DNA from: Gammaproteobacteria bacterium
Lineage (GTDB): Bacteria > Pseudomonadota > Gammaproteobacteria > S012-40
Length of the DNA stretch: 64,000 bases
Reading direction: 5' to 3'
Assembly (NCBI GenBank): GCA_029881255.1
Contig: JAOUMY010000005.1
Coordinates: forward strand, 130,479 to 194,478
Both the position numbers and the translations under genes were made by a program. Of the stretch, positions 1 through 9,248 are shown piece by piece; position 1 is the stretch's first letter; every line of letters begins with the position of its first letter. The notes under the pieces were generated by a model. The model searched no databases. It was not told the origin of the DNA and saw nothing but the letters and a program-made list of their open reading frames with translations.

Positions 1-1917
1 TATCGCCAGTTCACACTCTTTGGCTGTCGCCTCAATTGCTGCGATCAACTCAATCCAGTTTTCGAGATGGCTTACTGGCGGTAAAAATACCCATAGTCGA
101 CCGTCACGTGGCTGGACACACAAGGCGGTGCGGGGAATGTCTTCATTGTCCTCTGTTGGAGACTGTTCAGATATGGGCTGCGTCGACGCAACTGTCGTGT
201 CGAATAAACTATAACGCCTGGCAATCTCACTGGCAGACACCAGCGGGTTTCGTTCCTCGAAAGTATCACGTGGGGGTTGCTCATGTTTGCGCGCCTTGTC
301 CAAAGCAATGGAATCCAGTGGCAAGCGAAATCCCATCGGCGAATCCCCTGGCAACAATACCAGGCGTTCACGACGGAAAGTCCAGGGCGCGCTATGCCAG
401 CGCTCCTTCGCCGCCACCCACTGCAAAGGCAAAACATACCCGCTTATTTCATCAAGCCCATCGCTGAGAACTTTGGCCAAACGTCGCCGTTCCATCGGGT
501 CTTTCAGATTGGCCTTGCGTGGATCCACATCAACGGGCAGGCTGGATTCGCTACGCAAATAATGCACAACGTCTTCATATGCAGCGGTAATTCCGCGTTC
601 GTTTACCGCAAGTTTTCGCGCCAGGGTTTGGATGAAACGCCTGGCATCACCTATATTGAATCGCGGCGATTCCACCGGCGAGAGTAACTCAGGAGCGTGC
701 CACAAGGGTTCATCATCGCTGCGAAAAAAACAACTATAGGCCCAACGGGGCAAAGGTTCGCCCGGATACCACTTACCCTGACCATGATGTAACAGACCAC
801 CAGAAGCAAAACGCCGCGACAATCTCTGCAACAAGGAGCGGGCCAGTTTCTCTTTGGCCTCTCCGAGTGCGGCGGTGTTCCACTGCGCGCTATCCATATC
901 GTCGATAGACACAAATGTCGGTTCGCCACCCTGGGTCAAACGAATATCGTCTGCCTGGATGTCTTCATCCACTTTGTCACCCAAGGCAAGCACGGCCTGC
1001 CATTGTTCTTCGCTATAGGGTTTGGTTACCCGCGCATCTTCGTGTATGCGCTCCACGCTGTTTTCAAAACTGAATGTGGTTTCGCAGGGCTCTACCAGAC
1101 CACTTACTGGGGCCGCGGCGGCAGGTTCGGGCGTACAACTTAGCGGTATATGTCCTTCACCAGCAAACAGTCCGGAAGTAGGGTCCAGACCTATCCAGCC
1201 CGCGCCGGGCACAAACACCTCGACCCAGGCATGTAAATCGGTAAAGTCTTTATCAGTTCCCGAAGGACCATCCAGGGATTTAACGTCGGCGACCAGTTGC
1301 ACCAGATAACCGGAAACGAATCTTGCGGCAAGACCCAGATGCCTCAATATCTGCACCAGCAACCAGGCGCTGTCACGACAGGAACCGGTGAGTTTGGTTA
1401 ATGTTTCTTCGCAACTCTGTACGCCGGTTTCCATGCGTACGATATAGCCAATTTCCTGTTGTAGGCGCCGATTAAGTTCGACCAGAAAATTCACCACCGC
1501 CGTCTTTTCGCGTTTAACACCCCTCACCCATTCGCGCAGGCGCGAGCCATCTTCGCGTATCTTGAGATAAGGCTGCAGCTGTTGCAGCAAATCCTCATCG
1601 TATTCAAACGGCCAGGTTTCGGCATATTCCTCGACAAAAAAGTCGAACGGATTGATTACCGTCAACTCGGCGATCAACTCCACATCAACGGAAAAATGAC
1701 TGACTTTTTCGGGAAATACAAAACGGGCAACGAAATTACCAAAGGGGTCTTGTTGCCAGTTTACAAAGTGCTTTTTAGGGGTGACGTTCAGGCTATACGC
1801 AAGAACTGGCGTCCGGCAATGGGCGGCAGGACGCAAGCGAACCAAATGGGGTGACAATTGAACCGGGCGATCGTATTGATAAGAAGTCCGGTGCCTGACT
1901 GCTACCCTGATCGACAT
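1..1917 (-). CDS. Large transglutaminase-like protein with DUF2126 region (C-terminus beyond window)
   Basis: The minus-strand frame is open from the ATG at 1917 to the left edge, giving the first 639 residues. A GAGGAG Shine-Dalgarno lies 7 nt upstream of the ATG. Residues 1 to about 90 match the bacterial transglutaminase N-terminal region. The core follows with the papain-like triad: Cys180 in GSCRDSAW, His229 in DLHAWVEVF and Asp245 in GLDPTSG. From about residue 300 onward the sequence has DUF2126 character (for example DDIRLTQGGEPTFVS). Family members of this architecture are about 1,100 residues, so roughly 40 percent is missing. It starts 24 nt after the Anbu gene and is probably cotranscribed with it. 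Known co-occurrence with Anbu, ATP-grasp and alpha-E proteins suggests peptide or isopeptide chemistry; the substrate is unknown. Confidence 0.92.
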   Translation of the reverse strand, partial: MSIRVAVRHRTSYQYDRPVQLSPHLVRLRPAAHCRTPVLAYSLNVTPKKHFVNWQQDPFGNFVARFVFPEKVSHFSVDVELIAELTVINPFDFFVEEYAETWPFEYDEDLLQQLQPYLKIREDGSRLREWVRGVKREKTAVVNFLVELNRRLQQEIGYIVRMETGVQSCEETLTKLTGSCRDSAWLLVQILRHLGLAARFVSGYLVQLVADVKSLDGPSGTDKDFTDLHAWVEVFVPGAGWIGLDPTSGLFAGEGHIPLSCTPEPAAAAPVSGLVEPCETTFSFENSVERIHEDARVTKPYSEEQWQAVLALGDKVDEDIQADDIRLTQGGEPTFVSIDDMDSAQWNTAALGEAKEKLARSLLQRLSRRFASGGLLHHGQGKWYPGEPLPRWAYSCFFRSDDEPLWHAPELLSPVESPRFNIGDARRFIQTLARKLAVNERGITAAYEDVVHYLRSESSLPVDVDPRKANLKDPMERRRLAKVLSDGLDEISGYVLPLQWVAAKERWHSAPWTFRRERLVLLPGDSPMGFRLPLDSIALDKARKHEQPPRDTFEERNPLVSASEIARRYSLFDTTVASTQPISEQSPTEDNEDIPRTALCVQPRDGRLWVFLPPVSHLENWIELIAAIEATAKECELAI

Positions 1918-1941
1918 AACAGTCTCCTCACCAACTGGCGA

Positions 1942-2721
1942 TTATTTTTTTTCCGGCACTATAGGAAGCACATTGTTTCTGGTACGTACGCGTTTTTCCC
2001 ATTCAAAACGTGGCAATACATCAAAGGCATGCATTAGCGCCTCATTCCAGGTGGTTCGAATGTCCCGTAGATATTGATCGTCTTCTTCGAGTCGAACGTA
2101 ATGGTCGGCTTCAAAGGTGTCTTTTTCATAAACCAACACTTCGATTGGCGCGCCTACCGTGGCATTGGATTTCACTGTTGAATCCATGGAAACAATCGCA
2201 CAACGGGCGGCGTCTTCCAGTGTGGTCCCACGATTCAGAATTCGATCCAGAATTGGTTTGCCATACTTGCTTTCGCCGATTTGCAGAAATGGAGTTTCGT
2301 CTGAGTCGGAAATGAAATTTCCCGCGGAGTACATGAGATAAATTGCTGGCGGCCCACCTTTAATCTGTCCACCTAAAATCAATGTCGCCGAGGTATCCAC
2401 GCCGGCAATAGTATGTTCCGCCGCACGCGCCTGCTCTTCACGGCTGACCTGACTAAAGTATCTGGCCGCGCTAATCATTTTGTCACAGGTACGCAAACTG
2501 TTGCCGCTGCTGGCGTCTTCCATTTCCTGCTCGATGCGCGCGATAATCGCTTGAGTGGTGGCAAGATTTCCTGCCGTCAGTACGACAAACAAACGATCTG
2601 GCCCAGGGGTGAATACGTGCATTTTGCTATGAGAGAACAACATGTCCGCCCCGGCATTGGTGCGGGAATCAGAACAAAATACCAGGCCGTCGTTAGTTGA
2701 AATCGCTACACAATATGTCAT
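1942..2721 (-). CDS. Anbu-type proteasome-like peptidase (COG3484)
   Basis: The product is 259 residues and is an Ntn-hydrolase of the bacterial Anbu family, which forms oligomers related to the proteasome beta subunit. I place the start at the ATG at 2721 rather than the upstream TTG at 2727. This gives Met-Thr-Tyr-Cys-Val-Ala, so removal of Met exposes the nucleophilic Thr1. Counting from that Thr, Asp17 lies in SDSR and Lys32 in HSKM, matching the proteasome Thr1/Asp17/Lys33 pattern. The gene leads a minus-strand operon with the transglutaminase and is divergent from the ATP-grasp and alpha-E genes, the classical Anbu neighbourhood. The physiological substrate is unknown. Confidence 0.93.
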   Translation of the reverse strand: MTYCVAISTNDGLVFCSDSRTNAGADMLFSHSKMHVFTPGPDRLFVVLTAGNLATTQAIIARIEQEMEDASSGNSLRTCDKMISAARYFSQVSREEQARAAEHTIAGVDTSATLILGGQIKGGPPAIYLMYSAGNFISDSDETPFLQIGESKYGKPILDRILNRGTTLEDAARCAIVSMDSTVKSNATVGAPIEVLVYEKDTFEADHYVRLEEDDQYLRDIRTTWNEALMHAFDVLPRFEWEKRVRTRNNVLPIVPEKK

Positions 2722-3083
2722 TGCCAAACCACTTCTATTATAAGAATTGAAAAACTGATTCTAGCTGAGTCCAGAACAGATAAACAGCAATATTATGCTC
2801 AAAAAATATTCCAGCTCGTTTCCATTGTCATCGCCGTTTGAACCCGAATGCTGACCCCAGTTCTCAACAAACGAGTCATGACTTTACAAATTGAGTAGAG
2901 CGGAATGCCTTGATCGCGTAACTCTCAGAAAGCATTCATTTTGATGAACATACTGGTTTTTTCAAACTCTCTATTTAGGCAAACCCTGCGTTTTGACCCA
3001 GTATAAAAACAGGACAATTTCTCGTCCGTGTGTTAGTGTGTCATACAACGTAAGCGTTCATCTCAACAGCAACGGTTTGGACT
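2722..3083. other. Divergent intergenic region of the Anbu / ATP-grasp cluster
   Basis: This stretch of about 360 nt separates two divergent operons and must hold both promoters. It is AT-rich and I see no convincing small ORF. A possible -35 element, TTGACC, lies at 2993-2998 on the plus strand, but no good -10 follows at the expected spacing. I do not assign a promoter. Confidence 0.5.
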
Positions 3084-4535
3084 ATGGGCATACGCTGGAA
3101 AGATTATAAGGCCGAAGGGTTTTATGATGAATTGATCCACTCATCAGGTCGGGCCCGAAAAAGCGCGGCGCCTATTTGTCGTTATCTCGCAAAACTTAGC
3201 GATGAAGAACTTAGTGAAAGACGCGCCGCTGCCGATCTGGCGATCAAGTCCATGGGCATCAGCTTTACCGTGTATTCCGATGAAGAAGGCTCGATTGACC
3301 GAGCCTGGCCACTAGACATCGTTCCGCGAATTATCGAGAAGCAGGAATGGGATGTCATACAGGCAGGCCTGATACAGCGAGTTAAAGCACTCAATCTTTT
3401 CATCCAAGATATCTATCACGAACAGTCTGTAATCAAAGACGGCATCCTGCCGGCAGAGTTACTCGAAGATTCAAAAAACTTCCGTCCTCAATGCGTAGGT
3501 ATCACTCCACCACTTGGTATCTGGGCGCATATTTGTGGCTCAGATCTGGTTCGCGATGCCGACGGAAAAGTCTATGTACTGGAAGACAATTTGCGCGTCC
3601 CCTCCGGCGTGTCGTATATGCTGGAAAACCGTCATGTCATGAAACGTGTATTCCCGGAGATGTTTGAAAATTATCATATCCAACCGGTAAACGAATACCC
3701 ATCACAACTCTATGAAACGCTGGCCGCGCTATCCCCACGAAAATCGACAACGCCTGAAATCGTGGTTTTAACCCCAGGAATTTATAACTCTGCCTATTTT
3801 GAGCATTCCTATCTTGCGCAGCAAATGGGTGCCGAATTAGTCGAAGGCATGGACCTTATCGTTGGCGATGATGATTGCGTGTATATGAAAACCGTAGACG
3901 GTCTGACACGGGTTGATGTCATTTATCGTCGCATAGACGATGAGTTTCTCGACCCTGAAGTCTTTAATCCCAAGTCTATGCTCGGCGTACCAGGACTGAT
4001 GCGCGCCTGGAAAAAAGGCAATGTCGCCCTGGCTAATGCACCGGGAGCAGGAGTTGCCGACGACAAAGTAATATACGCCTTTGTACCCAAAATGATTGAG
4101 TATTACCTAAATGAAAAAGCACTCATTCCCAATGTTCCAACCTATGTGTGTTATTACGAAGATGACCGCGAATTCGTGCTGAACAATATCAGCGATCTGG
4201 TTGTAAAACCTGCGAATGAATCCGGCGGCTATGGCATGTTAATCGGTCCGCATGCCAGCAAAGCAGAGCGTGAGCGATTTATAAAACTCATACGCAACGA
4301 CCCACGCAACTATGTTGCGCAACCCATGTTGAAGCTGTCGACTACGCCAACCTTAATCGACAAACACATGGAGGCGCGTCATCTTGACTTGCGCCCATTT
4401 ATTCTTTCTGGGAAAGAAACTTATGTGACGACGGGAGGCTTGACCAGAGTCGCCTTACGCAAAGGTTCAACTGTTGTAAATTCATCACAAGGTGGCGGTA
4501 GTAAAGACACCTGGATAGTAGACCTGGAGGCCTAG
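3084..4535 (+). CDS. Circularly permuted ATP-grasp protein (type 2)
   Basis: The product is 483 residues, the usual length for the CP-ATP-grasp type 2 family (former DUF404/DUF407). Recognisable blocks are CVGITPPLGIWAHICGSDLV (about 138-157), VYVLEDNLRVPSG (about 163-175), the nucleotide-binding stretch LVVKPANESGGYGMLIG (about 372-388) and the C-terminal HLDLRPFIL. It probably activates a carboxylate with ATP to form an amide or peptide bond; the substrate is unknown. The stop is followed 2 nt later by the alpha-E gene, so the two are translationally close and surely cotranscribed. Confidence 0.93.
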   Translation: MGIRWKDYKAEGFYDELIHSSGRARKSAAPICRYLAKLSDEELSERRAAADLAIKSMGISFTVYSDEEGSIDRAWPLDIVPRIIEKQEWDVIQAGLIQRVKALNLFIQDIYHEQSVIKDGILPAELLEDSKNFRPQCVGITPPLGIWAHICGSDLVRDADGKVYVLEDNLRVPSGVSYMLENRHVMKRVFPEMFENYHIQPVNEYPSQLYETLAALSPRKSTTPEIVVLTPGIYNSAYFEHSYLAQQMGAELVEGMDLIVGDDDCVYMKTVDGLTRVDVIYRRIDDEFLDPEVFNPKSMLGVPGLMRAWKKGNVALANAPGAGVADDKVIYAFVPKMIEYYLNEKALIPNVPTYVCYYEDDREFVLNNISDLVVKPANESGGYGMLIGPHASKAERERFIKLIRNDPRNYVAQPMLKLSTTPTLIDKHMEARHLDLRPFILSGKETYVTTGGLTRVALRKGSTVVNSSQGGGSKDTWIVDLEA

Positions 4536-4537
4536 TA

Positions 4538-5512
4538 ATGCTGTCCCGTGTAGCCGAACGTATTTACTGGATGGCACGCTATCTTGAACGCGCAGAAAAC
4601 ACCGCCCGTCTGGTTAATGTCAATTCTCACCTGTTACTTGATCTACCAAGAATAGTCACCGTTGGTTGGTCACCCCTGGTAGACATCAGCGGCAACCGTA
4701 GCCAGTTTGACGAACTTTATGACGAGCCTACGGAACGCGCAGTGGTCAAATTTTTAATCGCCGATCAACGCAATCAGGGCTCACTGGTAAATTCCATACG
4801 TTATGCGAGAGAAAACACACGCACCATCCGCGACATCATGCCGAATGATGTCTGGGAGGCAATCAATAATTTGCATGACTTATGTAAACAGGAATTGCCA
4901 AATGGCTTGTCGCGAAAAAATCGCTTTGCGTTTCTGCAACAAATTATCGCACAGACTCAACAGATAACCGGTCTGCTTGCGGGAACGATGCTCCACAATA
5001 TTGGCTACAGTTTTTTGAAGCTGGGGCGCAATCTGGAACGGGCCGACATGACCACACGCATCATCGACGTGCGTACGGAAAGCATCGTGACAACCGAGAC
5101 CGAGGATCTGGTTCCTTTTGAACAAATCCAGTGGGTCAGCGTATTACACTCCATGTCCGCCTATCAGAGTTTCCGTCAGGAAGTCCAGGGTATTATTCGA
5201 CGCGATAATGTATTACGTTTTCTTACCCAAAACCGTCGCTTCCCGCGCTCCTTCGCGCACTGTATCCAGGAAGTGCGTAGTTGTTTTTCAAACATGCCTA
5301 GAAGCCAACAGCTAATTACCCTCGCTGATAGCATTCTTGCGAACGTAGAAAGACTCAAGTTCGAGAGTCTGGCGGTGGATAAACTGTATTTATTGATCGA
5401 CGAGCTACAAATAGAATTGGCGCAGTTGCATCAGGCCATAACCTCAAGTTATTTTTCCCTCGAGCGTAATGCACAAAAGCCTGCGCAGCAAAAACAGGTC
5501 ATGACGACCTAG
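4538..5512 (+). CDS. Alpha-E domain protein
   Basis: The product is 324 residues and entirely helical in character. It begins MLSRVAERIYWMARYLERAE, the signature start of the alpha-E family, with a second characteristic segment YSFLKLGRNLERADMTTRII near residue 155. Alpha-E proteins are nearly always encoded next to the type 2 CP-ATP-grasp protein, sometimes fused to it, and are thought to be its partner. It begins 2 nt after the ATP-grasp stop, with a GGAGG Shine-Dalgarno inside the upstream gene. The molecular role is unknown. Its end faces the symporter gene with only 10 nt between stops. Confidence 0.92.
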   Translation: MLSRVAERIYWMARYLERAENTARLVNVNSHLLLDLPRIVTVGWSPLVDISGNRSQFDELYDEPTERAVVKFLIADQRNQGSLVNSIRYARENTRTIRDIMPNDVWEAINNLHDLCKQELPNGLSRKNRFAFLQQIIAQTQQITGLLAGTMLHNIGYSFLKLGRNLERADMTTRIIDVRTESIVTTETEDLVPFEQIQWVSVLHSMSAYQSFRQEVQGIIRRDNVLRFLTQNRRFPRSFAHCIQEVRSCFSNMPRSQQLITLADSILANVERLKFESLAVDKLYLLIDELQIELAQLHQAITSSYFSLERNAQKPAQQKQVMTT

Positions 5513-5522
5513 ATCTCCGGCC

Positions 5523-6962
5523 TTATCTGTCATCGACATCGATGATGACATCTTCTCCCGATTTCTCGCGGATACGCTGTAGCATTTCCTGTTGCGCCAG
5601 TGACTCTTCTGCCGAGGTACTTCCGCCCACCCATTTATCCATCACCTTGGCGGCAATTAAATCGCCGCTGACATTAATCGCAGTGCGACTCATATCGAGA
5701 ATTCTGTCGACACCGATAATCAGTGCAACGCCGGTTGCAGGGATACCGACCGTCGTTAATACCATAGATAAAATAACGATGCCCACTCCAGGTGTAGCTG
5801 GTGAACCGATTGATGCACCTACGGCGATAATGACTACCAGCAACATCGACATCACATCTAACTGCACGCCAAACGCTTGCGCCAGAAACACCGTGGCCAC
5901 GCCCTGGTAAAGCGCCGTACCGTTCATATTGATGGTGGCGCCGAGTGGAATAACAAACTGCGAAATCGAAGGCCTTACACCCAGGTTTTCTTCGGCGGTT
6001 TTTATGGATAATGGCATTACTGCCGCAGAACTGGATGTGGAAAACGCCAGCAGCATAACCTCGCGTACCGCCGCCAGATATTTAAACGGGTTCATGCGTA
6101 TGAAAGCGGCAACAATGATTAAATAAATAAGCAACATCAACAACAGACCGAGTAATACTGTCGCCACGTAAACAGCCATGCCCAAAAGCGCATCCAAGCC
6201 AACTTTCATCGTCAACTGCGCCAACAGACCAAACACCGCGAACGGCGCGAGTCGCATCGACCAGCGAACTACGGTCATACACACTTCTTGTAAAGAACCG
6301 AGCAGATCAAGCATGGGACGAGAATTTTTTGGCGACATACTGATCAACGCTACGCCGATGATCATCGAAAAAATCACGATCTGTAGCATCTGCGATTCAA
6401 CCATGGAGCTAAGCGGATTCTGCGGTAATAAGGTGACAAATGCGCGCGGTAAATCCGCAATCCCCGGTGGGGTCATAGTCGTCGACGCAGGCGCCGTCGC
6501 GACTGCCGAAACCGTGCTTTTCACCAACTCGGCACTAATCGACAAACCGGGTTTAATTAGCATCGCGATTGCGATCCCTATCGTAGTCGCAATCGCCGTG
6601 GTTACGATGAAAAACAGAAATACGCGCAGCCCGATTTTCTTTAATTGCTCAAGGTTTTCACTCGCAGCCAGTCCGCGAATGATAGAGGCAAATATCAAGG
6701 GAATGACGATCATTTGCACCAGCGCCAGGAACAGCTGACCAGGCAACGCCAACCAGTTACCTGCGACATGGGCAATAGACGGTGGAACCAGGCCGACCGA
6801 TGGCCCCATGGTAATTCCGGTGGCTATGCCTAACACCATCGCAATCATGACCTTTAGCCACAAACGCTTGCTAACCAGATCTGCCAGTTTGTCACTGAGA
6901 TAACGCAGCGACTGAGGATTAATGAGCTCCAAAGGTGAGGCTGAAAGCTTTACGATCTTCAT
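5523..6962 (-). CDS. Dicarboxylate/amino acid:cation symporter (DAACS/SDF family)
   Basis: The product is 479 residues, an inner-membrane sodium- or proton-coupled carrier related to GltP and DctA. Visible landmarks are the serine-rich re-entrant loop STSSSAAVMPL (about residue 318), the unwound helix motif GATINMNGTALYQG (about 345) and the late transmembrane block ending GVDRILDMSRTAINVSGD. Eight or more hydrophobic segments run from about residue 37 to 430. A charged N-terminal extension of about 35 residues and an acidic C-terminal tail (DVIIDVDD) lie outside the core. Substrate specificity, glutamate or C4-dicarboxylate, cannot be set from sequence. It is a single gene converging on the alpha-E gene. 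Confidence 0.93.
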   Translation of the reverse strand: MKIVKLSASPLELINPQSLRYLSDKLADLVSKRLWLKVMIAMVLGIATGITMGPSVGLVPPSIAHVAGNWLALPGQLFLALVQMIVIPLIFASIIRGLAASENLEQLKKIGLRVFLFFIVTTAIATTIGIAIAMLIKPGLSISAELVKSTVSAVATAPASTTMTPPGIADLPRAFVTLLPQNPLSSMVESQMLQIVIFSMIIGVALISMSPKNSRPMLDLLGSLQEVCMTVVRWSMRLAPFAVFGLLAQLTMKVGLDALLGMAVYVATVLLGLLLMLLIYLIIVAAFIRMNPFKYLAAVREVMLLAFSTSSSAAVMPLSIKTAEENLGVRPSISQFVIPLGATINMNGTALYQGVATVFLAQAFGVQLDVMSMLLVVIIAVGASIGSPATPGVGIVILSMVLTTVGIPATGVALIIGVDRILDMSRTAINVSGDLIAAKVMDKWVGGSTSAEESLAQQEMLQRIREKSGEDVIIDVDDR

Positions 6963-7191
6963 ATTTCCCGCTCGTCGGAATGTTTCACACGTCTACGCTG
7001 GATTGAGGAATGCATTATGTAAACTGGCTTTATTATAGCCATATAAAGTTATCGAGATATACGTTCACTGGCGACACGCCGATGTTTTCTTCTGCATCTT
7101 TTAAGTAAAAAACCTATATTTCTTTTCCCAAATGGCTATGTAAGGTAATACAATCGCGCATAGTTGCGCCATAATCCTATGAGAGGACTCT

Positions 7192-8943
7192 GTGTTTAGA
7201 ATAAGAAAGATCTTCGACACCGTCTCGCCCAGCAATCAAGAGGCGATACGACAGGTGTTGGCTATCATGAAGGCGCAGTTTCCCAAAACCCGTCCGGTTG
7301 ACATAGAGAAAATGCCGGTTCAACTGACCGATCCGGTAAAGTTTAAATACCGTTCCATTTTACTTGTGGCGGAAGATGGCGTTGGTAAAGTCAAAGGCTT
7401 TGCCATGTTATTACATCTGGTAGATGTGGAAATTCTCTATCTGGAACTCATCTCCGCCGCGCCGACTGGCACAGGAGGAGGAATAGGTGGCGCATTATAC
7501 GAACGGGTAAGAGAAGAAGCGTTGTCTTTGAATACCTATGGTATTTTTTTCGAGAGTAGCGTCGATGATGAAACATTGATTAGCGACCAGACAGAGCTGA
7601 AACAAAACATTGCCCGCCTGAGATTTTACGAACGCTACGGCGCCAGACCTATCATTAATAACTGCTATGCCTCTCCGGTTAAACCGGGCGATACGGATCT
7701 CTATTATCTCGTCTATGATGACCTTGGCCAGGGTGTCGTACTGAAGCGCTCCATCACTAGAAAGATCGTTCGCGCCATTCTTGAACGAAAATATGGCGAC
7801 GTGATTCCGAAACAACAAATTGAAGAAGTGGTGCAATCTTTCAATGACGAACCCACTGAGTTGCGCCCACTAAAATATGCCAAAACCAAAAAGACACAAC
7901 GACAGCAAATTCATACGCGTGGCATTGCCCTGATTGTCAACGATGGCCATGATATCCATCACGTCAAAGATCGTGGCTATGTGGAAGCGCCGGTGCGTAT
8001 CTCTGCGATTTTGCACCAGATTGAAAAGACAGGTTTGTTTAAGCGCGTTTTGCCCCGACGTATGCCGGAAAAACATATCAAGCAAGTACACGATAAAAAA
8101 TACGTCGATTATCTCCACAAGGCCTGTGCCTCGCTTCCATTTTCCAAGTCGATATATCCGATTATCTTTCCCATCCGTAATTTAACCCGACCACCAAAGG
8201 ATATCGAATTACAGGTTGGTTACTATTGCATGGACACATTTACGCCGCTTAATCGCAATGCCTATCTTGCCGCGCGCGGCGCGGTCGATTGCGCACTGAC
8301 CGGCGCGCAGGAAATTCTGGGGGGTTATGCGATCGCCTATGCCCTGGTAAGACCACCGGGACACCATGCGGAGCGACGCGCCTTTGGTGGCTTTTGTTAT
8401 TTCAACTCCGCCGCTGTTGCTGCCCACTATCTTAGTGAGTACGGCAAGATTGCCGTACTCGATGTTGATTTTCATCATGGCAACGGTACGCAGAACATCT
8501 TTTATAAACGCGCCGATGTACTAACCGTTTCCATACACGGTGACCCGCATTTTGCCTATCCACATTTTTCCGGTTTCGCAGACGAAAAAGGTGAAGACGA
8601 GGGATTGGGGTTCAATGCCAATTTCCCCTTGCCGGAAAAGACCTCAGCAGAGCGTTATCGTCAGGCACTGAAAGACGCGCTCAAACTGATACAAAAATTT
8701 GATCCGGTTTATGTAGTGTTAAGTCTTGGGCTAGACACAGCGAAAGACGATCCGACCGGAACCTGGCGTTTGCAGACCAAGGATTTTTTTGAAAACGGCC
8801 GCATGATTGGTGAACTGCGCAAGCCTATATTAGTAGTACAGGAAGGCGGTTACCGGACGCGTACCCTGGGCGCAAATGCAAAACATTTCTTCACCGGTCT
8901 TTGGGAAGGTTTTAGTAAGAAAAAACCAGCAACGAGTCACTGA
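7192..8943 (+). CDS. GNAT acetyltransferase-histone deacetylase family fusion protein
   Basis: The product is 583 residues. It uses a GTG start at 7192 preceded by GAGAGGA. Residues 1 to about 180 form a GNAT-like N-acetyltransferase with an acetyl-CoA loop GGGIGGALYERV near residues 95-105. Residues about 240-575 form a class II-like HDAC or acetylpolyamine amidohydrolase domain: PPGHHAERRAFGGFCYFN (about 389), DVDFHHGNGTQ (about 424, zinc ligands), HGDPHFAYPHFSGFADE (about 445), GLDTAKDDP (about 512, third ligand) and EGGY (about 550, catalytic Tyr). Acetyltransferase and deacetylase activities in one chain suggest a reversible acetylation or polyamine switch. The substrate is not evident. 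It is monocistronic, divergent from the symporter. Confidence 0.88.
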   Translation: MFRIRKIFDTVSPSNQEAIRQVLAIMKAQFPKTRPVDIEKMPVQLTDPVKFKYRSILLVAEDGVGKVKGFAMLLHLVDVEILYLELISAAPTGTGGGIGGALYERVREEALSLNTYGIFFESSVDDETLISDQTELKQNIARLRFYERYGARPIINNCYASPVKPGDTDLYYLVYDDLGQGVVLKRSITRKIVRAILERKYGDVIPKQQIEEVVQSFNDEPTELRPLKYAKTKKTQRQQIHTRGIALIVNDGHDIHHVKDRGYVEAPVRISAILHQIEKTGLFKRVLPRRMPEKHIKQVHDKKYVDYLHKACASLPFSKSIYPIIFPIRNLTRPPKDIELQVGYYCMDTFTPLNRNAYLAARGAVDCALTGAQEILGGYAIAYALVRPPGHHAERRAFGGFCYFNSAAVAAHYLSEYGKIAVLDVDFHHGNGTQNIFYKRADVLTVSIHGDPHFAYPHFSGFADEKGEDEGLGFNANFPLPEKTSAERYRQALKDALKLIQKFDPVYVVLSLGLDTAKDDPTGTWRLQTKDFFENGRMIGELRKPILVVQEGGYRTRTLGANAKHFFTGLWEGFSKKKPATSH

Positions 8944-9024
8944 ATTCAGTTCGATGTGCTTTATGCGTTAACAATGACACGTCAGGAACAATCGTCTCAA
9001 TCATAGCCTCAGCAGATCTATCAC

Positions 9025-9248
9025 TTAAGCCGAATACCCGAGTCTTGCCGATATCCGTTTGCCTGCTTCTAGTAGCGGTGTTATCCACTCAGATTTTCTG
9101 CGTTCGATTGGCGCGGATACGGAAAGTCCTGCGACAACGGCACCCGACGAGTCACGCACTAACACACCGATGCAACCGACTCCGATTTCCGCCTCTTCGT
9201 CGTCGAGTGCAAAACCGTTATGCATATCGCGTTCGATGTGTTGACTAA
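9025..9248 (-). pseudogene. IclR-family regulator, C-terminal remnant
   Basis: The minus-strand frame ending at 9025 encodes about 74 residues. It contains GFALDDEEAEIGVGCIGVLV, then AGLSVSAP, and ends ISARLGYSA. This is the end of the IclR effector-binding domain. The helix-turn-helix domain and most of the effector domain are absent. Upstream coding sense stops near 9248, where plus-strand kinase coding begins. I infer that one deletion removed the N-terminal parts of two divergent genes. Function as a regulator is not possible. Confidence 0.8.

Noticed and set aside
20-1854. Several plus- and minus-strand open frames of 64-143 residues
   Set aside because: They lie over the transglutaminase/DUF2126 frame on the minus strand, which has full family motifs; the others have no coding character.
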